A DNA stretch of 64,000 nucleotides from assembly GCA_050183765.1 (NCBI GenBank), contig JBFXAZ010000001.1:62001-126000 (forward strand), in the 5' to 3' direction. A program made the position numbers and the translations under genes. The DNA is from JAFAZJ01 sp050183765. Lineage in GTDB: Bacteria; Pseudomonadota; Alphaproteobacteria; Reyranellales; Reyranellaceae. Below are positions 63,540 to 64,000 of the stretch, piece by piece. A model generated the notes under the pieces. That model searched no databases, had not been told where the DNA came from, and saw only the letters and a list, made by a program, of their open reading frames with translations. Position 1 is the stretch's first letter, and each line of letters opens with the position of its first letter.

Positions 63540-64000
63540 CCGACCGGAGAAAGCCCATGGCCAAGCCCCCGGCAGCGCCCAAGCGGCGGTACTCGCGGCG
63601 CGTCGCGCTGACGCCGGAGCGGCTGGCCAAGTTCCTCGGGGCCCTGGCGGCGTCCGGCAACGTCCGGGCGTCGGCCGAGGCGGCGGGCATCACGCCGAAG
63701 GCCGCCTACCAGGCCAAGGCCAAGGACGAGCGCCTGGCCGAGGCCTGGGACGACGCCAGGGACACGTACGCGGCCAGCCTTGAGCGCGAGCTCAACGAAC
63801 GGGTGTTCAAGGGGCTCAGGCGGCCGGTGTTCCAGGGCGGCAAGCTCGTCGGCCACGAGACGCTGAAGAGCGATGCCCTGCTGCTGGCCGCGCTGCGGGC
63901 CAACATGCCGGAGAAGTACTCAGACAAGCTGGACGCCAGGCACCACGTCTCGGGTGGCGTCCTGATCGTGCCGGGCGTGGCCCAGGACGCGGCGGGTTGG
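63536..64000 (+). CDS. Terminase small subunit-like protein (partial at window end)
   Basis: The open frame runs 155 codons to the window edge with no stop. An HTH of the small terminase type is visible (FLGALAASGNVRASAEAAGI then TPKAAYQAKAKD, residues about 32-66), followed by LERELNERVFKGLRRPVF and LLLAALRANMPEKYSDK, common in phage TerS proteins. It would bind packaging signals of the element. Its start overlaps the previous gene's stop by four bases. A large terminase gene would be expected next. Confidence 0.72.
   Translation, partial: MTDRRKPMAKPPAAPKRRYSRRVALTPERLAKFLGALAASGNVRASAEAAGITPKAAYQAKAKDERLAEAWDDARDTYAASLERELNERVFKGLRRPVFQGGKLVGHETLKSDALLLAALRANMPEKYSDKLDARHHVSGGVLIVPGVAQDAAGW

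Larger units (their letters stand above)
57670..64000. mobile_element. Left arm of an integrated phage satellite or small prophage
   Basis: The element begins at the tRNA-Leu 3' fragment and contains, in order: integrase, AlpA-like HTH, inactive Prim-Pol paralogue, Prim-Pol/helicase, origin-like tract, unknown small protein, terminase small subunit-like gene. All genes run away from the tRNA. Its right end is beyond the window. The order fits PICI-like satellites; a full prophage remains possible until terL, capsid and tail genes are looked for to the right. Confidence 0.75.

Noticed and set aside
57862..64000. Gene transfer agent cluster
   Set aside because: Integrase, excisionase-like and primase genes are typical of mobile elements and not of alphaproteobacterial GTAs.

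Overview
The window looks like a chromosomal segment of a high-GC alphaproteobacterium, probably from the Rhodospirillales or a Reyranella-like group. This is inferred from gene order and content: accA/xerD divergent from aroK-aroB-corC, secA divergent from a parvulin followed by argJ-mutT, a comF/grxC/nitrilase/DUF1178 neighbourhood, a Bug-type periplasmic binding protein, and dispersed intergenic palindromes. The species cannot be named from sequence alone.

Layout. 1-10 kb: a HEPN-like protein, a membrane zinc-ribbon protein, accA with a CoA-ester lyase, a xerD operon, and the divergent aroK-aroB-corC unit. 10-27 kb: accessory metabolism and signalling (Bug binding protein, serine hydrolase, two 18-cysteine secreted paralogues, two MAPEG proteins around an EamA transporter, LysR, BolA, a J-protein, a 2OG oxygenase, a PAS histidine kinase, epoxide hydrolase plus GNAT, an FAD oxidase, a sigma-like pair, an isoaspartate methyltransferase-like protein). 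27-42 kb: secretion and housekeeping (secA, parvulin, argJ, mutT, methyltransferase, comF, grxC, nitrilase-like amidase, DUF1178) with small accessory insertions, including a toxin-antitoxin pair whose toxin has an in-frame stop. 42-57.6 kb: Lrp with an NTF2-like protein, amidohydrolase, class I aminotransferase, adenylate cyclase, cytochrome c, a transglutaminase/alpha-E/ATP-grasp cluster in which the transglutaminase lacks its cysteine, an enoyl-reductase-like MDR protein, an OmpA-like protein, a cyclophilin, and an orphan CpaF-like protein with a decayed nucleotide site.

The most interesting part is 57,670 to the right edge. A 3' fragment of tRNA-Leu(CAA) abuts a tyrosine integrase, followed by an AlpA/excisionase-like HTH protein, a Prim-Pol paralogue that has lost two of three catalytic motifs, a full Prim-Pol/RepA-helicase fusion, a low-GC iteron-plus-hairpin tract that resembles an origin, an unknown small protein, and a terminase-small-subunit-like gene cut by the window end. 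This is the order expected for the left arm of a phage satellite (PICI-like) or a compact prophage. The intact tRNA-Leu and the rest of the element should lie to the right, outside the window.

Three families of intergenic palindromic repeats (A at 11.3, 24.1 and 44.8 kb; B at 49.3 kb; C at 27.9, 43.2 and 48.4 kb) sit only between genes. No rRNA, intact tRNA, CRISPR array or insertion-sequence transposase was seen.
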